NCBI GenBank assembly: GCA_020438105.1
Contig: JAGQVE010000004.1
Location: forward strand, 1-64,000
Reading direction: 5' to 3'
DNA from: Bacteroidales bacterium
Lineage (GTDB): Bacteria > Bacteroidota > Bacteroidia > Bacteroidales > JAADJA01
DNA length: 64,000 nt
The translations under genes and the position numbers were made by a program. Below are positions 15,579-24,286 of this stretch, in pieces. Position 1 is the first letter of the stretch. Each line of letters opens with the position of its first letter. The notes below the pieces were generated by a model, which saw nothing but the letters and a program-made list of their open reading frames with translations, ran no database searches and had not been told where the DNA came from.

Positions 15579-17273
15579 TTATTTGTTCATTTTAGCCCAG
15601 GTGTCTTTTAAAGTCACCGTGCGGTTGAAAATCAATTTCGTCGCTGAGGAATCCAAATCTACACAATAATAACCCAACCTCTGAAACTGGAATTTATCCA
15701 TTGGTTTAGCATTTTTTACGCTGGGTTCAATTTTACCTTTTACAATCTTCAAAGATTCGGGATTTAAATTTGATTTAAAATCCCCACCTTCTTCCAGGTC
15801 ATCTGGCGACTCGTTCATAAACAAACGGTCATAAATCCGTATTTCTGCATCCACGCTTTCAGCTTCCGAAACCCAGTGCAAAGTGCCTTTTACTTTTCGC
15901 ATTTCACCTGATCCACTTTTAGTTTCAGGATCATAGGTGCAATAAAGTTCGGTAACATTTCCGTTTTCATCTTTTTTATAATCTTCGCATTTTATGATAT
16001 ATGCACCTTTTAAACGCACTTCCCTGCCGGGTCCGAGCCTGAAGAATTTATTCGGTGGGTCTTCCATAAAGTCATCCCTTTCTATCAATATTTCACGACT
16101 AAAAGGTACAACACGATTTCCTCCTTCCGGATCTTCCGGATTATTTTCAAGGATGAGGTCTTCGGTTTTGCCCTCGGGATAATTGGTGATTATCACCTTA
16201 AGAGGATCTAAAACTGCAAAAATCCGGGGTGCCACTTTATTTAAATGCTCACGTACACTAAATTCAAGCAAGCCAACATCAATAACATTCTCGCGTTTGG
16301 CCACACCCACCCTGTCGGCAAAATTCCGGATTGCTTCAGGCGTATATCCTCTGCGGCGCAATCCTGAAATAGTGGGCATTCGGGGGTCATCCCATCCCGA
16401 AACATATTTTTCAGTTACCAGCTCAAGCAGTTTTCGTTTGCTCATAACGGTGTAACTCAGGTTAAGCCGCGCAAATTCATGTTGCCTCGGCCGGTAATCG
16501 GTATCGATCAGCTGATCCAAAAACCAATCATACAAAGGCCTGTGTATCTCAAATTCGAGTGTACAAATCGAATGTGTAATACCTTCAAGGTAATCCGACT
16601 GTCCGTGGGCAAAATCATACATAGGATAAATACACCACTTGTCTCCTGTGCGATGGTGTTTTGAATGCATGATTCTGTAAAGCACCGGATCACGCATGTG
16701 CATGTTTGGAGAAGCCATGTCGATCTTTGCCCGTAAAACATGGGTGCCGTTTGGAAATTCACCTGCTTTCATTCTTTCAAAAAGTCCCAGGTTTTCTTCC
16801 ACAGAGCGGTTCCTGAAAGGGCTATCTATTCCAGGCCTTGTTGGCACACCTCTTTGTTCACTGATTAAATCGGCAGACTGGTCATCCACGTAGGCTTTCC
16901 CGTCTTTAATAAGTTTTACAGCCCATTCATAAAGCTGATCAAAGTAATCGGAAGCATAAAAAAGCCGGTCCTCCCAGTCGAATCCCAACCATTTAACATC
17001 TTCCATAATGGAATTTACATATTCTTCTTCTTCTTTGGAGGGATTGGTATCATCAAAGCGGAGATTGCATTTACCATTATATTTTTCGGCTAAACCAAAG
17101 TTCAAACAAATGGATTTTGCATGACCAATATGCAGGTAGCCATTGGGCTCTGGCGGAAATCGTGTATGAACCCTTCCTTCGTTTTTCCCTTTTTGAATAT
17201 CGTTATCGATAATCATCTCAAGGAAATTCTTTGATTTCGTTGCTTCTCCTGAATTTTCAGTTGTTTTATTCAT
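15579..17273 (-). CDS. glnS: Glutaminyl-tRNA synthetase
   Basis: 564 residues, close to the usual 550-570. The class I signature motifs are intact: [15 protein letters not shown] (HIGH motif, about residues 41-55) and VMSKRKL (KMSKS-type motif, about 270). The tRNA-anticodon-binding beta-barrel half is present to the C terminus. The enzyme attaches glutamine to tRNA-Gln, so this organism charges tRNA-Gln directly and need not depend on GatCAB amidation. The start ATG is preceded by [17 protein letters not shown], a short leader before the catalytic domain. The gene is followed by tRNA-Gln in the same direction. A minus-strand promoter is found just upstream. Confidence 0.97.
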   Translation of the reverse strand: MNKTTENSGEATKSKNFLEMIIDNDIQKGKNEGRVHTRFPPEPNGYLHIGHAKSICLNFGLAEKYNGKCNLRFDDTNPSKEEEEYVNSIMEDVKWLGFDWEDRLFYASDYFDQLYEWAVKLIKDGKAYVDDQSADLISEQRGVPTRPGIDSPFRNRSVEENLGLFERMKAGEFPNGTHVLRAKIDMASPNMHMRDPVLYRIMHSKHHRTGDKWCIYPMYDFAHGQSDYLEGITHSICTLEFEIHRPLYDWFLDQLIDTDYRPRQHEFARLNLSYTVMSKRKLLELVTEKYVSGWDDPRMPTISGLRRRGYTPEAIRNFADRVGVAKRENVIDVGLLEFSVREHLNKVAPRIFAVLDPLKVIITNYPEGKTEDLILENNPEDPEGGNRVVPFSREILIERDDFMEDPPNKFFRLGPGREVRLKGAYIIKCEDYKKDENGNVTELYCTYDPETKSGSGEMRKVKGTLHWVSEAESVDAEIRIYDRLFMNESPDDLEEGGDFKSNLNPESLKIVKGKIEPSVKNAKPMDKFQFQRLGYYCVDLDSSATKLIFNRTVTLKDTWAKMNK

Positions 17274-17297
17274 CGTGCTGCCGGTTAATTAAGTGCG

Positions 17298-17331
17298 CAA
17301 ATTTAGTAAATGAATTGTTTGAAAACACAAA
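17298..17331 (-). promoter_or_regulatory. Promoter of glnS
   Basis: The minus strand has TAAATTTG (17298-17305) with TTTG 22 bases upstream (17328-17331). The start codon is 24 bases downstream. Confidence 0.5.
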
Positions 17332-17357
17332 AGGCCATCCACGAAGCGGATGGCCTT
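17331..17357 (-). terminator. Terminator of the LamG/dockerin-like gene
   Basis: A 10-bp perfect stem, AAGGCCATCC (17331-17340) and GGATGGCCTT (17348-17357), followed on the minus strand by a T-rich tract. It lies 63 bases after the stop of the gene at 17420. Confidence 0.75.
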
Positions 17358-17419
17358 CCATGGATCTGTATCTTTATTTTATTTCTGTTGCTGTTGCATA
17401 TCGCCTGCAAAAATAATGA

Positions 17420-19519
17420 TTAGTTGGGAACCTGTGAAAATTTTCCAACATTGATGAGCCAAAAATCGTTTTTATCAAGATTTGAGCTGTTTCCGTCCAG
17501 GTTCAAATCACTTGGTAAATAGCCGCTTGTTCCGGCCTCGTTTTCCCAATAGAGTGTTTTATCATTTATATTTACAGTGCCGTTGCCGTTTGAATCACCG
17601 CTTATCATTCCGTAAATGCCGGTTGATATTTCTTTGTGGCCATTGGTTCCTCCATAAACTTGTGCAGCACCGCTTGAAAAATCATAATCATAGGAGGAGC
17701 CGGCAAGCGTGAGCGCATTGTTCGACATGATATCAAGGTGATTTCTTTGAACCACAACCAGGTAGAAATTATTGGTAAAGGCCTGATCGAAATAAACAGG
17801 ACTGTATCCATCCAGGCTAACAATATTGCCATCAGTATTTATGAAAACGGCTCTCTGGTAAACGGTAGTTGCTGTTGTGGCAGAAGCTGCATCAGTGGCA
17901 TCTCTGAATTCAATCAGCGCCCAATCCACTACTGAAGGAGGAGTTGCTGTTACACTTTCTGATCCTGCATAATTCCAGGGCAATCCTGAAAATGGCTGAC
18001 CCAGTGGAATTACATCAACCGGTCCTGCATTCATGTCGGTTCCATTCCATGCACCTTCCAGGTAAACTTTGGCCATTAGCCGGCTACCGCTCCAGTTGAT
18101 CCGGTTGAAAGCATCATTTTCGTATGTTTCACCAGCAAAATTTCCTGTGGCTGCCCAGATATCTACCTGACCGTCATCCACTGTTTTGGAAATATTATAG
18201 CTTCCTGACCAGCTATTATCAGGAAAATCCAGACCTTCAAGTGTGATGTTTTGGTTACTGCCAATAGAAAGGAGGGTGCCTCCAGCCTCACCATTTGCAA
18301 AGCTACAATTGCGAAGTGGGAAAGCCGGATTTATATTACCATTTATCTTAATTCCATTGGCATTCATAAATTCGAAATTGGTATAAATGGCTGCAATATC
18401 GGCACCTGTTGCAATCTCAAAATCGAAATAACCGATATTGTGCGTGATGTTTACCTCATCACCCGGGATACCGAATGAATTGAATGATGCACCTGCATCA
18501 AAGAATACGGTTCCGCCATCATCAACATCCATGCTGGTTGCTTCTTCCAGTGTAAAATCTGAACCACTTCCAACAAATAAATCAATAAAAGAGCAAGAAT
18601 AGCCCGCAGCTACATTCAGGCTGCCACCACTGCTGATAGTTGCATCAAAAGTGCTTATATCCATGGCAGCAACTACATCATGAGTAATAGATACCCTTGA
18701 CCAGTCTTTTGAGGGAAAACCCTGGCCGTTGGCCCATGTGGTAATAGAGGACCAATTCCCATTATTAATTGTATAAAAAGGTATTGGGGCTGTAGATGCA
18801 ACCCACAAAGGATCCGATGTTTCAGGATTTGAAGTTCCTCCAAGTACACCTGTATTTGAATTCTGGCTGTTATCAGCTGTGGTTTGACCGCTGCCTTCAC
18901 TAAAAGTATAATAGGCTACAAGGTTTGTTTCTCCTAAAGGATTGTCAAGGGTTTTGTACATATCATTCTGCAATTGCTCAGCGGTACGTGCCTCCGACCA
19001 TATTCTTACCTCATCCATATAACCTTTGTAAAAGTTATTATCCGGTCCGTAAAACTTACCTAGTTTAGTTGAATTGGTTGACCCGTCAACCGTGTTAACC
19101 CAGGGTTTACTGGCAACCTCTTCGCCATTGATGTAAATTTTCATTGTGGCACCATCCCAGGAGGCTGCAACGTGTGTCCAAACATTTTGATTTAAAATAT
19201 TGGTAGCGGTCTCCACTACATTGGCTGAATTGTTATTGGCATCCATTGAAAAGGCCAGGCCGTTTAATCCATATTTCCCACCAAAAAAATAGGAAGTTGC
19301 CCAGTCCTTTTCTACCAGGCGATCAAAAATGGTCAAAGGGCCGGTCAGGTAAATCCAGAGTTCAATGGTGATATCTCCGGTAATATTAAGTTCGGGGTTT
19401 GTACCACAATCAACGTAGTCATCCACCCCATCAAAATTCAGTGCATATTGACCCTTAACAAGATATGGGGCAACAAAAGTCACTAAAAAAAGCAAGGTAA
19501 AGAGTTTGATTTTTTTCAT
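17420..19519 (-). CDS. Secreted LamG-domain protein with EGPYD/dockerin-like C-terminal module
   Basis: 699 residues. A signal peptide (LFTLLFLVTFVAPYLVKG) precedes a LamG/concanavalin-like domain (about 25-215; NFDGVDDYVDCGT, IELWIYLTG, MDEVRIWSEART, GEGSG-type end). A beta-rich stretch follows (215-480). The C-terminal 220 residues are the module also found in three proteins at 51-62 kb: VYLEGAWNG, VDWALIEFRDATDA, VVVQRNHLDIMS, QVYGGTNGHKE, then two loops of the dockerin/EF-hand form at 642-653 (D-x-N-x-N-G-x-V-x-x-x-D) and 671-682, and a FSQVPN end. No T9SS type A tail is present. Its N-terminal half is clearly paralogous to the protein at 19883, which ends in a T9SS tail instead. It probably binds glycans at the surface. 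Confidence 0.8.
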   Translation of the reverse strand: MKKIKLFTLLFLVTFVAPYLVKGQYALNFDGVDDYVDCGTNPELNITGDITIELWIYLTGPLTIFDRLVEKDWATSYFFGGKYGLNGLAFSMDANNNSANVVETATNILNQNVWTHVAASWDGATMKIYINGEEVASKPWVNTVDGSTNSTKLGKFYGPDNNFYKGYMDEVRIWSEARTAEQLQNDMYKTLDNPLGETNLVAYYTFSEGSGQTTADNSQNSNTGVLGGTSNPETSDPLWVASTAPIPFYTINNGNWSSITTWANGQGFPSKDWSRVSITHDVVAAMDISTFDATISSGGSLNVAAGYSCSFIDLFVGSGSDFTLEEATSMDVDDGGTVFFDAGASFNSFGIPGDEVNITHNIGYFDFEIATGADIAAIYTNFEFMNANGIKINGNINPAFPLRNCSFANGEAGGTLLSIGSNQNITLEGLDFPDNSWSGSYNISKTVDDGQVDIWAATGNFAGETYENDAFNRINWSGSRLMAKVYLEGAWNGTDMNAGPVDVIPLGQPFSGLPWNYAGSESVTATPPSVVDWALIEFRDATDAASATTATTVYQRAVFINTDGNIVSLDGYSPVYFDQAFTNNFYLVVVQRNHLDIMSNNALTLAGSSYDYDFSSGAAQVYGGTNGHKEISTGIYGMISGDSNGNGTVNINDKTLYWENEAGTSGYLPSDLNLDGNSSNLDKNDFWLINVGKFSQVPN

Positions 19520-19591
19520 CGTATATTTGTTTTGCTCGTGCTGATTTTGGTGTTATATAATAAAGCAAAGCTAGTGATAATTAGCGAAATA

Positions 19592-19624
19592 AAAAAAAGG
19601 CTATTAGTCCAATAGCCTTTTTTT
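19592..19624 (-). terminator. Terminator of the PID-CTERM gene
   Basis: A 14-bp stem (AAAAAAAGGCTATT / AATAGCCTTTTTTT) with a 5-base loop. The A/T arms allow termination in either direction; it lies just past the stop of the minus-strand PID-CTERM gene. Confidence 0.8.
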
Positions 19625-19640
19625 ATGTTTTAAATAAATG

Positions 19641-19859
19641 TTACTTCTTAAAGTTATAAGTTTTCTTCAGACCATAACCCATTGCAAGGGTTATTAGGAT
19701 CGTAATTCCACCATCAATTGGAGCACCTCCACCAACCGGCGTATTTCCACTTCCAGGATCATTACCTCCATTAGGGTGAGGTGGGTTTTGAGCTTGCATA
19801 ATTAATGGTGTAGCCATCAATACCAGCACCCAAAAAATGACTTTGCGAATATTTTTCAT
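19641..19859 (-). CDS. PID-CTERM sorting-signal protein
   Basis: 72 residues. It has a signal peptide (VIFWVLVLMATPLIMQAQ) and a short spacer rich in Pro, Gly and Asn (NPPHPNGGNDPGSGN). The C-terminal signal consists of PVGGGAPIDGG, a hydrophobic helix (ITILITLAMGYG) and a basic end (LKKTYNFKK). This matches the PID-CTERM sorting domain described for Bacteroidota, named for its Pro-Ile-Asp motif. Almost nothing lies between signal peptide and sorting signal, so the mature product would be a tiny Pro/Gly peptide. No sortase or exosortase gene is in the window. It sits between two LamG genes in the same direction, only 23 bases after the T9SS-tailed one. Confidence 0.75.
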   Translation of the reverse strand: MKNIRKVIFWVLVLMATPLIMQAQNPPHPNGGNDPGSGNTPVGGGAPIDGGITILITLAMGYGLKKTYNFKK

Positions 19860-19882
19860 TGTATTACTTATTGAATTTCAAA

Positions 19883-22105
19883 TTAATTGACGGCAACCTT
19901 ACGGGTCACAACGTAATCATCGGTAACAACTTTAACAATGTACGCCCCTGCAACTAATCCATTCAGGTAATTTTTACCCTGGTGAACATTAACAGTTTGT
20001 ACTAGTTGACCGGCAATGCTGTATAACATCATTTGTCCGTTTACAGCTTCTGGAATAGTAACGATAATAGCGTTATTAACCCCAATAATACCCATATTGT
20101 GTTCAGATAAACTGGAAACTCCAGTTAAAGCATTGAAGTGCAATGTAAATCGCTCGTCCATAATATTCGGATTGTAGTCAAAGGTATAAGATGAATTTGA
20201 CAGATCAGTAACAATGCCGGTCATCTCATCTTTGAGGTACAAGTCATCAATATCAAGAATCTCAGTTGCTTCAATAGTGAAAGTTCCGCTTTGGAGACCT
20301 TTTACACCAATTGTAATAGTTTGGGGTTCAGGAATCGCATTGATAGAGAAATTGCTACTAATATGGCTGTAGATTTGAGGAGCTTCATTTTGATATCCAA
20401 ATAATTTATGGGCATCCCAGTTTCCATCAAAGCCAGTGGTAGCATCTTCTACAATCCATACTACAGTTTCATCAGAATAACCGTTGGCGGAAATTTTTAA
20501 TCTTGCAAGATTTCCAACTTCTGATTTATAGAAGGCAGTGGCATTATGCACCCGCACATCATCATTCATTTGAATTGTACCGTATTCAGGGTAAACTCCT
20601 GCATTATCAGTAACAGAAACAAAGAAACCCTGACCTGGTGCAATGTATTGAGAGCCACCGTTGGTTCCAACTCCGCTAATATAAGTAGCCCAGGTTGAAG
20701 CATTTACGTGTACGTAAGTGGCATTATCCACATTGTTTTTTGTCCATCCCGAAATTGCATCCCAATCAATTGATGATGGATATGGATTTCCGATGAGGTT
20801 CCAGCCAAAATCATTATATCCAGCACCACTTCTGCTCAGATTGCTTGATGAACCAATGGCCCCATCATTTGGGGTACCGGTAAATACTGCTGTGCTTGAA
20901 CTTGCATTGTATAATGCGAAACCTTGCATAGGAGTTAAAGGTGCCGTTGTTGAAACAATGTCAGTATAAGCATTGGTTGCTTCGGTATGATTTTGCAGGT
21001 ATAAACCAGTAAACATACCTGATACTCCATTTGAAATGGGGGATGAAATTAAATGCCATTCACCTCCTGCATAATATCTTTCAATGGATGCGTTACCAAA
21101 GGAATTTGATCCATTGTTAATGTAGGATCCTGTTCCGCTGGCATCTGACATAACCAAGAAATCGCCGGTCACGTCAAGGTTGTATGAATTGTTTACTGTG
21201 AGGCTACCCATTGTGTTTACAGTTAAATCTTTTGTGGTAACATCGGTATTTACTTCAACCATGTCGTTAATTTCAACACGTGCCCATGATTTAGATGGTG
21301 CCATTTGACCGGCTGCCCATGTGGTATTGGTACTCCAGAAACCATCAGCTATTGAGTAATAAGGTATAGGTGCAGTAGAACTTACCCAGGTTGGATCGGT
21401 GGATTCAACTGAAGCGGTTCCACCTAAAACAGCTGTATTTGAGTTTGAACTCAAATCATCTGAAGTTTGACCACTTCCTTCGTTGAAGCTGTAATAAGCC
21501 ACCAGGTTTCCTTCTGATCCCGGGTTATCAAGTTCTTTATACATGTTGTCACGAATTTGTTGTTGTGTTCTTGCAACGTTCCAAATTCTGACTTCATCCA
21601 TACGTCCGGTAAAGTAGTTATTATCCGGACCATAATATTTACCCAGTTTTGTTGAGTTGGCAGATCCGTCAACAGAGGCATTTACCCAGGCTTTGCTCGC
21701 CACAGGTTCACCATTGATATAAATGGTAAGCGTAGCGCCGTCCCAGGTTCCTGCAACATGGTTCCAGCTATTTGAAACCAATACGTTGTCGGCTGTTGAC
21801 AAACCATTTGCAGGATTTCCATTAGGATCCATTCCAAAGTAAATACCATTGATGCCGTATTTCCCGGCAAGCAGGTATGAGGTCGCCCAATCTTTTTCCA
21901 CAATTCTTTTGTAAATATTCAAAGAACCTTGCAGGTAGATCCATGCTTCTACTGTAATTGGGCCTGTAATATTCAGACTCGCATCAGTTCCGCAATCCAC
22001 ATAATCATCTACACCATCAAAAGAAAGAGCATACTGATTTTGACCTGAAATTTGGACACTCCATATGAAGGCTAACATTAGCGTAAAAAGTTTGAATGTT
22101 TTCAT
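19883..22105 (-). CDS. Secreted LamG-domain protein with T9SS-type tail
   Basis: 740 residues. A signal peptide (LFTLMLAFIWSVQISGQ) is followed by a LamG domain (about 23-215) closely paralogous to that of the gene at 17420: both have DGVDDYVDCGT, EKDWATSY and MDEVRIW. The region 290-620 contains GxWHLISSPISNG and GWNLIGNPYPSSIDWD, repeats common in T9SS cargo. The last 70 residues form a short T9SS-like tail (VTIPEAVNG, LYSIAGQLVQ, GAYIVKVVTDD, VTRKVAVN). It is a surface-exported, probably glycan- or matrix-binding protein. It lies upstream of the PID-CTERM gene and could be co-transcribed with it. Confidence 0.85.
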   Translation of the reverse strand: MKTFKLFTLMLAFIWSVQISGQNQYALSFDGVDDYVDCGTDASLNITGPITVEAWIYLQGSLNIYKRIVEKDWATSYLLAGKYGINGIYFGMDPNGNPANGLSTADNVLVSNSWNHVAGTWDGATLTIYINGEPVASKAWVNASVDGSANSTKLGKYYGPDNNYFTGRMDEVRIWNVARTQQQIRDNMYKELDNPGSEGNLVAYYSFNEGSGQTSDDLSSNSNTAVLGGTASVESTDPTWVSSTAPIPYYSIADGFWSTNTTWAAGQMAPSKSWARVEINDMVEVNTDVTTKDLTVNTMGSLTVNNSYNLDVTGDFLVMSDASGTGSYINNGSNSFGNASIERYYAGGEWHLISSPISNGVSGMFTGLYLQNHTEATNAYTDIVSTTAPLTPMQGFALYNASSSTAVFTGTPNDGAIGSSSNLSRSGAGYNDFGWNLIGNPYPSSIDWDAISGWTKNNVDNATYVHVNASTWATYISGVGTNGGSQYIAPGQGFFVSVTDNAGVYPEYGTIQMNDDVRVHNATAFYKSEVGNLARLKISANGYSDETVVWIVEDATTGFDGNWDAHKLFGYQNEAPQIYSHISSNFSINAIPEPQTITIGVKGLQSGTFTIEATEILDIDDLYLKDEMTGIVTDLSNSSYTFDYNPNIMDERFTLHFNALTGVSSLSEHNMGIIGVNNAIIVTIPEAVNGQMMLYSIAGQLVQTVNVHQGKNYLNGLVAGAYIVKVVTDDYVVTRKVAVN

Positions 22106-22140
22106 ATTATCGATTTAGAAATTATTCCCATTGATTTAAA

Positions 22141-22159
22141 CAACTGTATTAAACAGTTG
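22141..22159. repeat. Short inverted repeat between the LamG and sigma-partner genes
   Basis: CAACTG (22141-22146) and CAGTTG (22154-22159) around a 7-base AT loop. It could be a weak terminator for the minus-strand gene at 22203 or an operator of the LamG gene at 22105. Confidence 0.35.
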
Positions 22160-22202
22160 ATGGGGAAATAAGGTTCCTAAAAATGAAAAAATTATTGAAA
22201 AA

Positions 22203-22625
22203 TTATAAAAGATTTATTGAGCTACGGTTTGATTGGATTTTTCTGATCAATCTTTCGGCCATAAAAAGGGATACTATGCCTGCTATTATTACGATAGTAA
22301 CCGAAGAAACTTTTATCGAGCTGATGGCTTCTTTTAAATTTATCCAGATATTTTTGAAAATCGGATACATAATTGGATCATATTCACTCCAAACCATAGC
22401 ACCGTCGGTGAAAATTAAAATATAGATAATTCCTGTAATGGCTAATAAGCCAGCGATAATCCCAATGGAAAAATCTTGCTTGAAAAAAGAATAATTTACT
22501 GCTTTCTTTGTTTGCCGGCTCTCAATAGATTGTAATACCTGATTCGTAAAGTTGTCAGGAGGCTTGATACTTGCGTACTCTTTAAAGAGTTTTTTAAATT
22601 CTTTGTCGGTATTTTGCGTATTCAT
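22203..22625 (-). CDS. Membrane protein partner of the ECF sigma factor
   Basis: 140 residues with two membrane segments (IGIIAGLLAITGIIYILIF, about 53-71, and VSSVTIVIIAGIVSLFMA, about 103-120) and a soluble charged N terminus (KEFKKLFKEYASIKPPDNF). It follows the sigma factor gene by 2 bases in the same direction, the usual position of an anti-sigma factor. The HxxxCxxC zinc motif of ZAS-type anti-sigma factors is absent. It is therefore a candidate zinc-free membrane anti-sigma protein; that role is inferred from position and topology only. Confidence 0.65.
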   Translation of the reverse strand: MNTQNTDKEFKKLFKEYASIKPPDNFTNQVLQSIESRQTKKAVNYSFFKQDFSIGIIAGLLAITGIIYILIFTDGAMVWSEYDPIMYPIFKNIWINLKEAISSIKVSSVTIVIIAGIVSLFMAERLIRKIQSNRSSINLL

Positions 22626-22627
22626 GA

Positions 22628-23206
22628 TCAGGTTTGAATTTTAGATATATTCTTCTTTAAATATTGCTTCAAATAAACTTGAAGTTTTGCCCGGATGCGG
22701 TGGAGTTTAACTTTTACATTTGATAGTGATAAACCGGTAATTTCTGCTATTTCATCCGTTGAATGATCACTAATATAGTACATACTAATAATTGCACTTT
22801 CTTCGGGATCAAGCTTCGAAATCAAAACGTCAAGCAAAGTTTTTTGCTCCTCGTGGGTTAATTCATCCAAATTTTCAAAAGTATTGTCAATACTATAATT
22901 CTCAATCAGAAAATCATCCATCGGATTGGTTTCAAGTTTTTTCTTTCTTGTTTTTGAAATTGCAGAGTTATATACGATACGATGTAGCCAGGTTGAAAAC
23001 TTTGACTTCTTTTCGAAACTACCTAAAGCATGGTAGGCTTTTACAAAGGCATCCTGAACAATTTCTTCGGTATCTTCATGGTTTCTTAAAATCCGGAACG
23101 CAACGGTATATACCAATACTTTGTATTTGTCTACCAAAAAGGCAAACGCTTTGGTATTTCCATTTAATACCTGTTCAATATATATATCGTCATGCAGGAA
23201 TTCCAT
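22628..23206 (-). CDS. ECF-type RNA polymerase sigma factor
   Basis: 192 residues. Region 2 is clear: NTKAFAFLVDKYKVLVYTVAFRILRN, read as two adjoining segments, then DTEEIVQDAFVKAYHAL and FSTWLHRIVYNSAIS (about 16-85). Region 4 is also clear: LDPEESAIISMYYIS, TDEIAEITGLSLSNVKVKLHRIRAKL (about 135-180), again read in parts. The family directs RNA polymerase to stress or envelope promoters and is usually held by a membrane anti-sigma factor, here probably the next gene. Its own upstream region carries TGTAAC-N16-CGTC, a typical ECF-autoregulated promoter shape, and the divergent gene has the same element. Confidence 0.92.
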   Translation of the reverse strand: MEFLHDDIYIEQVLNGNTKAFAFLVDKYKVLVYTVAFRILRNHEDTEEIVQDAFVKAYHALGSFEKKSKFSTWLHRIVYNSAISKTRKKKLETNPMDDFLIENYSIDNTFENLDELTHEEQKTLLDVLISKLDPEESAIISMYYISDHSTDEIAEITGLSLSNVKVKLHRIRAKLQVYLKQYLKKNISKIQT

Positions 23207-23216
23207 TCATGGATAT

Positions 23217-23242
23217 GACGCCGGGGTGATCAACCGGTTACA
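23217..23242 (-). promoter_or_regulatory. ECF-type promoter of the sigma gene (TGTAAC-N16-CGTC)
   Basis: The minus strand has TGTAACCG starting at 23242 and CGTCAT with CGTC at 23217-23220, separated by 16 bases from TGTAAC. The start codon follows after about 10 bases, so the transcript would be nearly leaderless. Confidence 0.6.
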
Positions 23243-23263
23243 TATATAAAGGTAAAAATAATT

Positions 23264-23289
23264 TGTAACCGCTAAACTGAAGCCGCGTC
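23264..23289 (+). promoter_or_regulatory. ECF-type promoter of the DUF6249-like gene (TGTAAC-N16-CGTC)
   Basis: The plus strand has TGTAACCG from 23264 and CGTC at 23286-23289, again with 16 bases between TGTAAC and CGTC. It mirrors the minus-strand element 21 bases away, indicating that one sigma factor drives both directions. Confidence 0.6.
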
Positions 23290-23334
23290 AAAAAGGGGAA
23301 ACATGAATTTATTAACGAATAAAAAATTACAGTT

Positions 23335-23685
23335 ATGTTTGAGCTAACACCAATATTAGTACTGCTGATCATCTTTGGATCTGTTGTTTTGATTATTTAC
23401 CTTGGTATTCGCAGAAAAGAACGAATGGCCATGTTGGAAAAAGGTGTGGATGCATCTGTGTTTTTTTCGCCCAAAAAGAAAAATTCGTTATCACTGAAGT
23501 ATGGGCTTTTGCTAATTGGAGTTGCCCTTGGAATTTTAATTGGAAAAATTTTAGCCACCACCGAAGCCTTTATGTATGAAGAAGAGGCTGCCTATTTTTC
23601 AATGATCTTTTTATTTGGCGGAGCTGCACTTATTATCCATTTCTTTTTGGATAAGCGCATGAATGATGAGGAAATGAAAAAATAA
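23335..23685 (+). CDS. DUF6249-like membrane protein
   Basis: 116 residues with three hydrophobic segments (PILVLLIIFGSVVLIIYLGI, about 6-25; YGLLLIGVALGILIGKIL, 57-74; FSMIFLFGGAALIIHFFL, 85-102) and a basic loop (RRKERMAMLEKGVDAS). This layout matches a small family, DUF6249, that often neighbours ECF sigma and anti-sigma genes in Bacteroidota. It is divergent from the sigma gene and preceded by a matching ECF-type promoter, so it probably belongs to the sigma factor's regulon. The molecular role is unknown. An intrinsic terminator follows. Confidence 0.7.
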   Translation: MFELTPILVLLIIFGSVVLIIYLGIRRKERMAMLEKGVDASVFFSPKKKNSLSLKYGLLLIGVALGILIGKILATTEAFMYEEEAAYFSMIFLFGGAALIIHFFLDKRMNDEEMKK

Positions 23686-23705
23686 ACTGAGTCAAAAAGA
23701 GCATT

Positions 23706-23729
23706 AACCCGCATCAAGCGGGTTTTTTT
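23706..23729 (+). terminator. Intrinsic terminator after the DUF6249-like gene
   Basis: Stem AACCCGC / GCGGGTT with a 5-base loop and seven T. Confidence 0.8.
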
Positions 23730-24286
23730 GTAAATTGAAATGATTTGATTACGCGGTAATTTGGGCCCAATGGCAACAGGATACTTTCGTAAAGATGCAT
23801 TTCATCGACTTCACAACTTTGAATTTCAGCATCTTTATAAGCGTGAATAACTTCGTTAAAACGTTTTTTATTGTCAATGTTTTTAATTCGTCCGATGGTA
23901 AGGTGCGGCCTGAAGTTTTGTCTGTCGCGCTCAAACCCAATCATTTCAACCTCTTTTAACGTATTTAATCCCAATCTAAGTAACTTGTCGCACTGTTCAA
24001 TTCCAAACCAAATAACCCTGGGTTTATAACTGCTACCAAATATCCCCACGTTATTTACCTGAATGGAGAAAGCAATAGTTTGAAGTTTTATTTTTTCCAA
24101 AACGGAAACTATCTCAGGTATTTTCTCTTCGGGAGTTTCACCAAAAAATTTGAGTGTAATATGCATATTTTGCAAATCGACCCACTTGATTTGCTCATGG
24201 TGCAGTTGTTTTTTGAGTTTATGGTAAATTTCATGGAAATTTTCTTCAGGTTTAATTTTGATCGCAGCAAATAGTCTTTTCATCAA
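23714..24286 (-). CDS. thpR: RNA 2',3'-cyclic phosphodiesterase (ThpR/LigT family)
   Basis: 190 residues, typical for the family. Both HxT catalytic motifs are present: MHITLKFFGET (near residue 41-51) and PHLTIGRIKN (near 127-136). These enzymes open 2',3'-cyclic phosphodiester ends of RNA and belong to the 2H phosphoesterase fold; the in vivo substrate is usually uncertain. The C terminus overlaps the terminator hairpin of the convergent gene upstream. The ATG at 24284-24286 is the second of two adjacent Met codons in MMKRLFAAIKI. Confidence 0.88.
   Translation of the reverse strand: MMKRLFAAIKIKPEENFHEIYHKLKKQLHHEQIKWVDLQNMHITLKFFGETPEEKIPEIVSVLEKIKLQTIAFSIQVNNVGIFGSSYKPRVIWFGIEQCDKLLRLGLNTLKEVEMIGFERDRQNFRPHLTIGRIKNIDNKKRFNEVIHAYKDAEIQSCEVDEMHLYESILLPLGPNYRVIKSFQFTKKPA

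Noticed and set aside
22792..23229. 145-codon frame opposite the ECF sigma gene
   Set aside because: Entirely antisense to a clear sigma-70 protein, without signal, motif or its own promoter.
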